From NCBI GenBank assembly GCA_021604005.1, contig BQIV01000033.1, positions 1 to 53,106 of the forward strand: DNA of 53,106 nt, read 5' to 3'. A program made the translations under genes and the position numbers. This stretch comes from Nitrospirales bacterium. Its GTDB lineage: Bacteria > Nitrospirota > Nitrospiria > Nitrospirales > UBA8639. Under the pieces are notes generated by a model. The model ran no database searches, was not told the DNA's origin, and was given only the letters and a program-made list of their open reading frames with translations. Below, one piece after another: positions 8,003 through 15,519 of this stretch (position 1 is its first letter; each line of letters opens with the position of its first letter).

Positions 8003-8419
8003 TTATTCCCAGGGATTGATTAGCAAGGCTCCTGTCCCTTCAAAATCAGAAACATTTCTGGTCATAATATGAAGGCCATGGCGCGTGGCTGTTGCAGCGA
8101 TGAAGCCGTCACTAACAGGAGTCGGCTTTCCTTTCTTCTGGGTAACGGCAAGGAGTTCTCCCCATAGTTTTATTATTTCAAGATCTATATTCAAGATATT
8201 TTGCTGATATTCGGTTTCCAGTAAAGCGAGTTTGTGTTGTAGGTCACGCTTCCTTTTACTTTCCTTAAGCAGATGAATCCCTTTGGTGATTTCGCCAACA
8301 GTCAAAACGGATAGAAAGCTATCCTCAGCTTTCAACACTGAAACACGCTTGCGAACCTTTTCAGACCCACCCTTGCGCCATAATTCAGAGACGACACACG
8401 TATCAAGTAAGACTCTCAT
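8003..8419 (-). CDS. PIN-domain toxin, FitB/VapC-like
   Basis: A 138-residue PIN-domain RNase. Acidic residues are Asp6 (LLDTCVVSEL), Glu43 (TVGEITKGI), Asp104 (PVSDGFIAATA) and Asp125 (TRNVSDFEG). The DTCVVSEL start and the TRNVSDF end are typical of the FitB subgroup. The start overlaps the antitoxin stop by four bases (ATGA), which implies translational coupling in the order antitoxin, then toxin. It probably cleaves RNA when the partner is degraded and stabilises the island in the host. Confidence 0.88.
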   Translation of the reverse strand: MRVLLDTCVVSELWRKGGSEKVRKRVSVLKAEDSFLSVLTVGEITKGIHLLKESKRKRDLQHKLALLETEYQQNILNIDLEIIKLWGELLAVTQKKGKPTPVSDGFIAATATRHGLHIMTRNVSDFEGTGALLINPWE

Positions 8420-8658
8420 AGTTCAGTCTTCCGAGATAAGGATCGGTCCCGTTTGAAGTCTACCCCTTCTAAGTCCATGTTTCCTCTCAGCAAGAATTCA
8501 ATAAAGTTAGGTTTTTCCCCTGTCAGATGCTGATAGTCGTGTTCCGAGATCACGACCACTCTCTCATCACGGCGAGATACCAATTGAGGGCCTTCTAACA
8601 GAGCTTTATTCACAAGCTCGCTAAATCGGTTCTTGGCTTCAGCAAGTTTCCATTTCAT
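8416..8658 (-). CDS. Phd/YefM-type antitoxin
   Basis: An 80-residue antitoxin with the pattern WKLAEAKNRFSELVNKAL, then PQLVSRRDERVVVISEHDYQHL, characteristic of Phd/YefM proteins. I start it at the ATG at 8658 because GGAGG at 8664-8668 lies five bases upstream. The ATG at 8670 would put that sequence inside the gene. It overlaps the toxin start by four bases. The C-terminus (MDLEGVDFKRDRSLSRKTEL) resembles the toxin-binding tails of FitA-like and Phd-like partners. It should repress the promoter at 8693-8721. Confidence 0.87.
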   Translation of the reverse strand: MKWKLAEAKNRFSELVNKALLEGPQLVSRRDERVVVISEHDYQHLTGEKPNFIEFLLRGNMDLEGVDFKRDRSLSRKTEL

Positions 8659-8676
8659 ATCTGCCTCCATATAGAG

Positions 8677-8721
8677 CTAGATTGTCTAGATTATTATAGT
8701 ACGGCCAGGAACGTTCGACAA
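8677..8721 (-). promoter_or_regulatory. Promoter and operator of the island Phd/PIN pair
   Basis: On the minus strand, TTGTCG (8716-8721), a 17-base spacer and TATAAT (8693-8698) form a good promoter. The direct repeat CTAGATT-GT-CTAGATT with an internal TCTAGA palindrome (8677-8692) lies just downstream and suits an antitoxin operator. The promoter occupies what was once the coding 5' region of the truncated recombinase on the other strand. Confidence 0.65.
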
Positions 8722-9178
8722 GTTTTCTTTTTGTTTGGGAAGTTTGTTTGAGGTGTCTATGGAGAATGCCGTTCTGTGTTGGCGCTTTGATCGGTTTGCT
8801 CGGTCAACCAAACATCTCATCACGGCCTTAGAAGAATTTCGCCACCTTGGTATTGATTTCATCTCGTACCAAGAAAATATTGATACAAGCTCTCCGCTGG
8901 GAAAAGCTGTCTTTACCATTGTTGGCGCGATCGCAGAGTCAGAGCGAAATATTATTGTGGAACGAATTAAAGGAGGCTTACGGAAAGCCAAAGATCAAGG
9001 AAAGAAATTAGGAAGGCGTCCTATAATTGATAAGAGGCTCATAGAGACAATTCACAGCATGAGAAATCAAGGTGTATCGCTTAGAGATATTGGGAAGACT
9101 TTGAATGTTTCTAAATCCCTTGTCCATAAATCCTGTCAAAAATTGAATCCTCCATCCTCCAAAATTTCAACGACTTAG
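8699..9178 (+). pseudogene. Serine recombinase (resolvase/invertase), N-terminus lost
   Basis: From 8699 the frame reads VRPGTFDKF and then VLCWRFDRFARSTKHLI, NIDTSSPLGKAVFTIVGAIAE and ERIKGGLRKAKDQGKKLGRR, which is the second half of a small serine recombinase catalytic domain and its E-helix. A C-terminal helix-turn-helix (VSLRDIGKTLNVSKSLVHK) follows. The first roughly 45-60 residues, which carry the catalytic serine, are missing; a stop codon lies at 8687. A product of about 140 residues could start at ATG 8759 (GAGG upstream) and bind DNA, but it cannot catalyse strand exchange. It is probably a relic of the recombinase that moved this DNA. Confidence 0.8.
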
Positions 9179-9262
9179 CAGGATGATTCAACCTGTCCGT
9201 AAATCAAATGATTTGAGGACAACGTTATGCGGAATGTCTTGTATTTAAATTATATTAGCAAA

Positions 9263-11716
9263 TCAATGTCGGAAGTTTCTTTTTTTGCGAAGCCAAGTAT
9301 AATAGTTGGGCATTTTCAAATAAATTGCTTGGGTGGAGTTAGAAAGATCCCTAAGTGTCCTGGTGCCATTGTAATGAGAAAATTTACTAAAAGGCCCACC
9401 CTTATTCTTCCAAGTATTACTGATGCCATTTTCTGCAAATAGCTCCGTCCCAGTTAATAAAATTACCCAATGCCTAGGCTCATGGTTAACGGGCCTTCTT
9501 GCCCAATCAATAAACTTTCTTAGAAGAGCTTTTTCATTACTTGAGAAATTTTCCTTCAGTACAGAAATGGTAATTACTGAATCGGGCAGCATTTCTGCTG
9601 CTATTTTTAGCTGAGAAATGTCCTTTTCCTTGATAATATTTTCGCCAAAAGACTTCGCTTCGCCTATAACCAACTTAGGGTTACTACAATAGTCATGACT
9701 ACTTACTTCTGAGGACCAAAGCGCGAAATCAATCTCACATTTCTTATCACTAGAAATGAGATCTAATGCCGTTGAGTAGTTGGTTGAACTAATCAACCCC
9801 GGCGAGCTTAATTTACTCAGTGCATTTATCGTTAATAGGGAGCAATAAGCACCCTGGGCGTAGTCCGGGACGGCAAATGGACCAACCACTCTATACATCC
9901 AATTACCATTTTGCTTTTTTAGATCAGCTTGTGGGAAATCATAGTATTTTAAACAGCGTTCACACCTCACTTCATAAGCTACTTCATTTAAGTCGTGCCA
10001 GTTTTTAGCGCCGCAATGACTACAATCAGTCTGAAGCCCAAGTCTTATCGCGTTGCATTTTGTATAGTCTGAAATATTGAATTTTGAAACATGGTTTGAA
10101 TTGTGCTTTCTTATTTGATTTTGCCATTCCTGTATAGAAGCTGTTCTTCCAGTAAAGTTTTCCTCGTGAATGAGCGAGTCGTCTACACCACCGTGGCGTC
10201 TAGTTCTCATGGCGAGTTTGTTAATAAACTTAACTATCTGAGGATCATTTACCAAATGTAATCTCCAAAAACCATCTAGGCTGTGAAGTATTTGTTTGGC
10301 AATACGTCCTGGTTCTGACAAAGTAGCACTAATGCCAAGCTTCTTAAACCATTGGGTGAAAGCTTGATCATTCTTTAAAAAGTATAATGGTTGGTGCCAA
10401 TCTTTGTAATCCTGCGTAAAAACCCAACCCTCTTGAGTTATGCAGACATTCTCGCCACCCAGACCAAGGGAAGGCCAACTTCGATCAAAAGTATTGTAAG
10501 GCAATACCGTGACTATTTCAGAATCGCTGTATGACTTCGGCACAATTACGTTTGCCCAACGAAAACTTGAACCACTGTATCTTTGTGCAAAAAAGGGAGA
10601 AAGTGTTTCAAATTGCGAATGCATTTGGCCATTATTTTTCAATGTGAGATGAACTTGCCTTTCGGATACCGATACCTTCATCCTTTCATATTGAGGTTTA
10701 TGTAAAACGTCAACTGGGGGGTGCCAGATTGAATTTCGCCACGGTTTGAATCGCCATGATCCTTGAGGTAGTTCATCAAACGCAGGCAAGATCACTTCTC
10801 TTGCCCTTTTCTCAGTAACCGACCTTGCTATTTCTACTGTCAGAGAATGCATGATTCCATGGGGATTATCTTTAAGAGGGCGATAATTTTGACTGATTAG
10901 GTTTTTTAAAAAATCAGATAAATCATCAAACCATTTTATGGGGACTGGGAATACAGGGGAAGGTTCAATTCTTATGTTCCATAGGTCTATAAGATCTAAT
11001 GAACTGTTTGGGTCAAATAAATAAATAATTGGTTCATGATGTGAGTACCTCACTCTCTCAATATGATTGAAAGTAATACCTAAAGGAAAAATAGGACTCT
11101 TACTATGCAGTTTCAACCATGTTTCAGGGCAAGAATCAACTTCTTCGGGACTAAACACATTACGAAACGCATCTGATAGATATTTTGTTCCATTGCCTTC
11201 TGGATATACACCTATACACGCGTGCGCAAAAAAATCATTCTTGCTGGAAGCTATGATAGCCGGACGTTCGTTCTTGAGAGTAAAACGCCGTTCACTTTCA
11301 TATGTGTGTTTCAGAACGTCATAAATACTTTGTCCAAAATATGGGTAATTGAATCCTTGATATTCTTTTGCCATAAATTCGTTCAAGCCAACCACTGCAC
11401 TATTTAACGAAGTTTCTGATCGCAAGGCGGCTAATCCAGCTTTCTCTAGGAGTCCTTCTTCGGCTTCTACATAGACATCTGGTTCAAAGAAACGAACATA
11501 TCCCTTTGCTATTTCATAACCTTTTAAATATTCAAGTCTATCAGATTGCCATTCTTTGGGAGTGACCTTGAAAATGGGGATTATCGGGTTATACTTACCA
11601 CCCCAAAGACAGGTGTTTATCTGCATTATTTTTCGTATAGACGCCTTATCGGATGGCCTGACAAGGAAACCGATTCGTGTCGGTCTTAGACGTAAATTTA
11701 AGGACAACTCTTTCAT
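9263..11716 (-). CDS. Large protein with zinc ribbon and PD-(D/E)xK-like domain
   Basis: An 817-residue cytosolic protein that I do not recognise. The N-terminus (RPTRIGFLVRPSDKASI, then CLWGGKYNPIIPIF at about residues 36-49) looks like a conserved alpha/beta start. The middle (200-550) shows no motif that I can name. A zinc ribbon is made by Cys565/Cys568 and Cys585/Cys588 (CSHC...CERC). The C-terminal part has EIDFALW (Glu661, Asp663), KLVIGEAKSFG (Glu686, Lys688) and a following Gln702, the order of ligands expected for a PD-(D/E)xK nuclease. It has no signal peptide. No clear Shine-Dalgarno precedes ATG 11716; TTGACA at 11784-11789 may be a -35 box. It is the main cargo of the island. 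A nuclease-type defence role is my inference. Confidence 0.8.
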   Translation of the reverse strand: MKELSLNLRLRPTRIGFLVRPSDKASIRKIMQINTCLWGGKYNPIIPIFKVTPKEWQSDRLEYLKGYEIAKGYVRFFEPDVYVEAEEGLLEKAGLAALRSETSLNSAVVGLNEFMAKEYQGFNYPYFGQSIYDVLKHTYESERRFTLKNERPAIIASSKNDFFAHACIGVYPEGNGTKYLSDAFRNVFSPEEVDSCPETWLKLHSKSPIFPLGITFNHIERVRYSHHEPIIYLFDPNSSLDLIDLWNIRIEPSPVFPVPIKWFDDLSDFLKNLISQNYRPLKDNPHGIMHSLTVEIARSVTEKRAREVILPAFDELPQGSWRFKPWRNSIWHPPVDVLHKPQYERMKVSVSERQVHLTLKNNGQMHSQFETLSPFFAQRYSGSSFRWANVIVPKSYSDSEIVTVLPYNTFDRSWPSLGLGGENVCITQEGWVFTQDYKDWHQPLYFLKNDQAFTQWFKKLGISATLSEPGRIAKQILHSLDGFWRLHLVNDPQIVKFINKLAMRTRRHGGVDDSLIHEENFTGRTASIQEWQNQIRKHNSNHVSKFNISDYTKCNAIRLGLQTDCSHCGAKNWHDLNEVAYEVRCERCLKYYDFPQADLKKQNGNWMYRVVGPFAVPDYAQGAYCSLLTINALSKLSSPGLISSTNYSTALDLISSDKKCEIDFALWSSEVSSHDYCSNPKLVIGEAKSFGENIIKEKDISQLKIAAEMLPDSVITISVLKENFSSNEKALLRKFIDWARRPVNHEPRHWVILLTGTELFAENGISNTWKNKGGPFSKFSHYNGTRTLRDLSNSTQAIYLKMPNYYTWLRKKRNFRH

Positions 11717-11836
11717 TAAATCATAAATAGAGAATATCGGTTTTTAAATTATGTGGAGATTGTTAAATAGGGTAGTAGGCTAATGTCAAGGTGCATGTTA
11801 ATCTACAATTATGAAGAAACCAAGTAGTTACCCTGA

Positions 11837-11876
11837 TCCCGGTTTTACTCCCGGTTCGGTCCCGGTTTTGGTCCCG
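11837..11876. repeat. Short direct repeats, TCCCGGTT units
   Basis: TCCCGGTTTT, TCCCGGTT, TCCCGGTTTT and TCCCG follow each other with a period of about 11-12 bases, 120 bases inside the right end of the island. Such iterated sites near an attachment core can be arm-type binding sites for an integrase or excisionase, but that is only a suggestion. The surrounding 11717-11997 gap has no gene. Confidence 0.4.
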
Positions 11877-11997
11877 ATTCTGAATCTACCTCAATCATCA
11901 ATCATAGCACTTCAAATTATAAAATCTAATGTTTTTACGAAGGCTTAGGAGCCTTAATCACACTTCATCATCATTAGTCGTATTGCCTTCAGATGCT

Positions 11998-12043
11998 TCT
12001 TCGGAACCGAGGGTTGGGAGTTCGAGTCTCTCCGGGCGCGCCA
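11998..12043. repeat. attR: exact 46-bp copy of tRNA-Arg 3' part
   Basis: Identical to 5790-5835, from the base before the anticodon loop to CCA. There is no 5' tRNA half here, so it is not a tRNA gene. It marks the right end of the integrated element, and what follows should be the original downstream flank of the tRNA. From 12044 to 12211 I see no other feature. Confidence 0.82.
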
Positions 12044-12211
12044 CTACTGCTTTACTCTCCTTGACTCTTTCCAAAAACATAAAGAGAGCAGTTTGAATGT
12101 CTTCGATTTGCTGTCAGGGTAATTCCTGGCGAACGCACTAATCTGACGACTGCTCTACACGGAAGTGAGAACGCATGTACGTTTCCTGGATGAGAAGTCC
12201 AGTGTGACGTT

Positions 12212-12400
12212 TTATAAATGGCTGGGAAAGTTCATGCGTTGGTGCAGTATTCGCAGCACATCGATATGGGAATTTTTAATCTGATGGACCAGGGCATGTT
12301 TTCTGATGTTAAAGCAGCGATGGTCTTCAGGTAGCAAGGTATGCCGATACCCAAGAAAGGGATTGTCTTTTACGATATCCAGAGCATGGGAGAGGGTGCA
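12212..12400 (-). pseudogene. ParE-family toxin remnant
   Basis: The minus-strand frame from 12400 to the TAA at 12212 reads LSHALDIVKDNPFLGYRH, then RCFNIRKHALVHQIK and DVLRILHQRMNFPSHL. This is the C-terminal two-thirds of a ParE/RelE toxin, with the diagnostic ending VLRILHQRM. The N-terminal roughly 35-40 residues are absent: the frame begins abruptly two bases after the antitoxin stop. The deletion joined the antitoxin end to the middle of the toxin. No functional toxin can be made. Confidence 0.75.
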
Positions 12401-12401
12401 T

Positions 12402-12701
12402 CTATTCAGAGAGGACAGCAGACTTAGGCTTGTGTCCTTCCTGAATTTTCCGTGTGGCAGTTTGTCGTAGCTCGTTCAGCACGTCTGGTGAGAGTTCCTG
12501 GTACTGTCCATTGGTGACTTGATCCTGCCCGACCTTGATTGCCGAAAGAAACTGGTTTTTGCGTTCATCTTCCTCGCGCATATGGCGAACGGCATCGCGA
12601 ACCAGCTCGGTTTCGTTCATGTAGAATCCGGCTTCGACTTTGACTTTGATGTAGTGTTCATTCGCATCGGGAAATCTGATATTCACAGCAATACCCTCCA
12701 A
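12402..12701 (-). CDS. ParD-like ribbon-helix-helix antitoxin, orphaned
   Basis: A 99-residue protein with the ribbon-helix-helix pattern VNIRFPDANEHYIKVKVEAG, NETELVRDAVRHMREEDERK, as in ParD/CopG antitoxins. A charged C-terminal tail ends in KPKSAVLSE. Its natural partner directly downstream is reduced to a fragment (12212-12400), so it can no longer be needed to neutralise that toxin. The reading frame is nevertheless intact, which suggests either recent toxin loss or retention as a repressor. It may start at ATG 12701, though no strong ribosome-binding site is seen. Confidence 0.8.
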   Translation of the reverse strand: MEGIAVNIRFPDANEHYIKVKVEAGFYMNETELVRDAVRHMREEDERKNQFLSAIKVGQDQVTNGQYQELSPDVLNELRQTATRKIQEGHKPKSAVLSE

Positions 12702-12712
12702 TTGACACCACG

Positions 12713-12913
12713 TTGGATGATCTCATCCCTCCGGATTCGGTCGACAGATTGTATGAAGCGGCCCAGAATCTCAAATCGCTATGGAAAGTCAAAGCCCCAC
12801 ATGGGAAAGGCTGGGACACTCATCCCGTAGAGTATGAGCACCGTGTCGTGGAATTTTGGAAGCGTACGCTTCATCCCCTCCAAGCCAATCGTTCCTCGAC
12901 AGCTATGGATTGA
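12713..12913 (+). pseudogene. Alpha/beta-hydrolase C-terminal fragment
   Basis: The frame reads LDDLIPPDSVDRLYEAAQ, then LWKVKAPHGKGWDTHP and EYEHRVVEFWKRTL. This matches the end of bacterial alpha/beta hydrolases, where the catalytic Asp loop (here DDLIPP) is followed by the catalytic His region, which here is shifted to PHGKGW. Everything upstream, including the nucleophile elbow, is missing. It is a remnant. Confidence 0.55.
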
Positions 12914-12948
12914 TGGCATTTCTCGGTTTCTTCGATTGACAGAATCCC

Positions 12949-13098
12949 TATGTCATTAAAGCACAAAGTGTCTTTCGCTTGCTGACGCATTTTCCACATC
13001 TCGAACTCATCGAAGTGAACGCTCGGATTGCCTATGACGCGTCACGGCTTCGGGCCGAATCGTCACTTCAAATCTCTGATGTCTTGAATGACGTCTAG
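12949..13098 (+). pseudogene. PIN-domain toxin fragment
   Basis: A 49-codon stretch reads YVIKAQSVFRLLTHFP, LELIEVNARIAYDASRLRAE, SLQISDVLNDV and then stops. LIEVNARIAYDASRLRAE followed by an ISD step is typical of the C-terminal half of VapC-type PIN domains, just before the third acidic residue. Both ends are missing, so it is a relic. The nearby DNA up to 13144 has no other gene. Confidence 0.5.
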
Positions 13099-13144
13099 AA
13101 TCTAACGTATTTCAACCGTTAGGAGGTCTATAAAACTTCGACGA

Positions 13145-13405
13145 TTATTGAGGTGGTCCAAATGGTTCGATTGGTGGGTTGGAAAACGGGCCCTTGATGC
13201 CTGTATCGTCTTGAGTGAACTGTGGGTTGATTCTCTGAGCGGCTTCATGATCCACGAGAATGCTGTAAAGATTGTCTTGTGGGTCAATCTCGATGATTCC
13301 ATATTCCTGGTCAATTTCTTCCAGCTTCAATCCGTATTTTTTACACACATCCTTGAGAGTGGGAACACCTTTTTCCCAACTAATAGTCACGAGTACCTTC
13401 GGCAT
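13145..13405 (-). CDS. Propeptide-like partner of the adjacent S8 protease
   Basis: An 86-residue cytosolic protein (MPKVLVTISWEKGVPTLKDV, then KYGLKLEEIDQEYGIIEIDP and YSILVDHEAAQRI). The alternation of strands and helices, and the ending GPFSNPPIEPFGPP, resemble the inhibitor_I9/propeptide fold whose tail lies in a subtilisin active site. The protease upstream carries a similar segment (KIYADRELQPM) in its own N-terminal region. I infer a trans-acting chaperone or inhibitor. ATG 13405 has GAGAGGTC six bases upstream. It lies 152 bases after the protease, with a strong hairpin between them that may set the expression ratio. Confidence 0.75.
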   Translation of the reverse strand: MPKVLVTISWEKGVPTLKDVCKKYGLKLEEIDQEYGIIEIDPQDNLYSILVDHEAAQRINPQFTQDDTGIKGPFSNPPIEPFGPPQ

Positions 13406-13492
13406 GCTGACCTCTCAAAACTGGTTCATGTCTACGGTTCAACATACCATTGTAGCATTTCTACTGTACCGTTCGCTGGTACTGAGAAAGCA

Positions 13493-13521
13493 GGCCTGTT
13501 TGGCAAGTTGCCAAACAGGCC
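13493..13521. terminator. Perfect 14-bp inverted repeat between protease and partner
   Basis: Arms 13493-13506 and 13508-13521 are exact reverse complements around a single base, starting GGCCTGTTTGG. There is no U-tract on either strand, so it may be an attenuator, an RNA-processing or stability element, or a DNA-binding site rather than a full terminator. Confidence 0.5.
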
Positions 13522-13557
13522 CAATACGAGAAGATATGTTTGTAAACGTGTCTAGGG

Positions 13558-15276
13558 TTATGTCCCCGTACACTTGCAAGGATGTGTTTGAGTTTGCTCC
13601 TCAGTCCTTGTGTTTTCTTTACCCGCAAGATAGCCCTTTAAAAAAGCCAGCTGATCTAAGGTTAAATCTTGTTCTAAGGATTCTGGCATAACACGACTGA
13701 GCAGTTCTCGAACGTCTGGTCGTTGTTGGATTTCCTGTCCCCAGACGGCAATATCACTCTCCAGTGTTGAACTGCTTGGGTTCGAAGATGTCCCAAGTGG
13801 TGAGCCTAGATCTCTTATCAAGTCCCAGCGACAGAGCCAGGGATATCGCCGACATAGCTCGAGATGGCTGCAGATCCAGGGATAGCGTTCACAAATGTCG
13901 ATTACAGGAGGAACGATCTTATCAACGATCTTGCACCCGTTCACCACTCCATGACCATGTTGGAAGTCGTATCCGGTGGGTCCGAGATCTTCGGCGGTTT
14001 GCGTCAGTAAATTCCGAAGAGCTGCTGGACTGGTCTGAGAGTCGCTCGCGTTATAGGGGCGACGAGTGCGTATGGCTGCCACGACTCCTGAAACAACAGG
14101 ACAGGCGGCTGAGGTTCCACCATCGGCAGTATAAACGCCCGAGCCGGCAAAGTGCGTGTAACCGGAAATGTCAGGTTTGCGTTGCTCCAGCCGTCCCGGC
14201 CCGATCGCGGAATAGCCCACGCGAGCCTTGGTTGTATCGACGCCAGCCACGCAGGTGACTGCTGGGTGGGAGTTGGCGCCCCAAATGGTCTTTGTGGTGA
14301 CACCTTGACAGCGTCCGTCTGGACAATCTGCTCCGCAATTACCGGCAGCAAACAAAATGTCTGCTCCCGCACGTTCGAGCGTAGCGACGATGCGACTGAA
14401 TGGGTGGTTGAGATTATCGCTGTAATTCCCTGGATGTCCTACAGGGAAATCCCAGCTTGAATGGAACATTCCCCAACTGTTGTTTACCACGAGAGAACGA
14501 TGTTCTCCGGGACGTCGAGGAGCATTCATCACGGACAAAAGGTGTCGGTAGGCGCGAATGGCATCAGAGAGAAATGCACCAAATCCTGTGGGTGTGGGGA
14601 CAAATGGGTGCAATAAAGCGATATCAAGAATCGTACAGTCTGGTGCTGAAATACAGACGTCAAAGGCCACCATGGTCCCATGGCCCACTGGTGCACTTCC
14701 GGGAGTCACACTTGCCGGGTCCCATGCCCAGCTTCGACTTGCATCAAAGGTTGGAGTTTTCCCCTGGCTATTGAGATAGGCCATATTGACTCCCGTATCC
14801 ACAATAGCCACTAAGACCCCGCTTCCGTTCATGCGATTGCGGTGCATTTTTTTCACACAAAGCAGGTTTTCGACGTCTGTATCTGTCCCTACCGCAGGTG
14901 ATCCGGGGCAGACAATCATTGGCTGAAGCTCACGATCAGCGTATATTTTAACGGGAGACTTACTTTTTTGCGCTGCTGCCTCTACCTGCGAGATGGTGTT
15001 TTCCTCGACTGTCCCACGAACTAAAAACGTCGAAGTTTCCAGGTTATCATCAAAATCCAAGTTAGCCGTAGAGTCGTAAAGTTCGCTTTCAGGGTATTCA
15101 TGTTCTATCAGCTTCGGCATTGCAACGACAGGAAAGTTTTCATCATATTCTAACCCCTCTATTCTCGGAACCGCGGCTGACGCTAGACTTGTCTTGTTAG
15201 TGGTCATCGCGTTTAGGGCTTCGCTTTCAAGTTGTTTTGTCCGGCTTAGTTCTATAATGACAGGTCGTTTTGCCAT
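13558..15276 (-). CDS. Subtilisin-like serine protease (S8), cytosolic
   Basis: A 572-residue peptidase. The triad is Asp160 (VAIVDTGVNMAY), His199 (VGHGTMVA) and Ser389 (GGTSAACPVVSG), with the oxyanion Asn near 313 (AAGNCG), so it should be active. The N-terminal 120 residues hold a propeptide-like strand-helix unit (STFLVRGTVEENTISQVEAA, then KIYADRELQP). There is no signal peptide, which points to an intracellular role. After the catalytic domain, residues 462-483 repeat C-RYPW-C twice, followed by a Ser/Thr-rich linker and a helical tail with Cys-Lys-Cys near the end. AAAGGAGT lies just before ATG 15276. It is followed by the propeptide-like gene, its probable regulator. Confidence 0.9.
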   Translation of the reverse strand: MAKRPVIIELSRTKQLESEALNAMTTNKTSLASAAVPRIEGLEYDENFPVVAMPKLIEHEYPESELYDSTANLDFDDNLETSTFLVRGTVEENTISQVEAAAQKSKSPVKIYADRELQPMIVCPGSPAVGTDTDVENLLCVKKMHRNRMNGSGVLVAIVDTGVNMAYLNSQGKTPTFDASRSWAWDPASVTPGSAPVGHGTMVAFDVCISAPDCTILDIALLHPFVPTPTGFGAFLSDAIRAYRHLLSVMNAPRRPGEHRSLVVNNSWGMFHSSWDFPVGHPGNYSDNLNHPFSRIVATLERAGADILFAAGNCGADCPDGRCQGVTTKTIWGANSHPAVTCVAGVDTTKARVGYSAIGPGRLEQRKPDISGYTHFAGSGVYTADGGTSAACPVVSGVVAAIRTRRPYNASDSQTSPAALRNLLTQTAEDLGPTGYDFQHGHGVVNGCKIVDKIVPPVIDICERYPWICSHLELCRRYPWLCRWDLIRDLGSPLGTSSNPSSSTLESDIAVWGQEIQQRPDVRELLSRVMPESLEQDLTLDQLAFLKGYLAGKENTRTEEQTQTHPCKCTGT

Positions 15277-15519
15277 GGTTGACTCCTTTCATATGTCGCC
15301 CTTGTTATTGTTAGGGATCCAAGCCTCGGCGACTAATGGTTAGATCCTGGTTTGAAAAAATTATGAATGACGCAACATAGATTGACGAATTAAGAATCAG
15401 TGTAACTTTAGTGTCTGGAATTTAGGGTCAAATCTAGTTTTATAATGTCAACGCCGAATATAGAAATTTTCGATAGACACGTACATGAATATTCCAAGAA
15501 GACCAGCTATTGTCTGCTG

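Noticed and set aside
9263-11716. Assignment of the 817-residue protein to a named defence system (for example Druantia, BREX or a restriction enzyme type)
   Set aside because: No helicase, methyltransferase or other signature of those systems is visible in the protein or beside it.
11998-12043. Second tRNA-Arg gene
   Set aside because: Only the 3' part is present. The 5' acceptor strand and D arm are absent, so it is an attachment-site duplicate.
13493-13521. Classical rho-independent terminator
   Set aside because: The stem is perfect but neither strand has a following U-tract; kept only as an inverted repeat of uncertain role.
13764-14258. Plus-strand frame of 164 codons opposite the S8 protease
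   Set aside because: It is antisense to catalytic motifs of the protease, and its Arg/Ser-rich translation is typical of a shadow frame.
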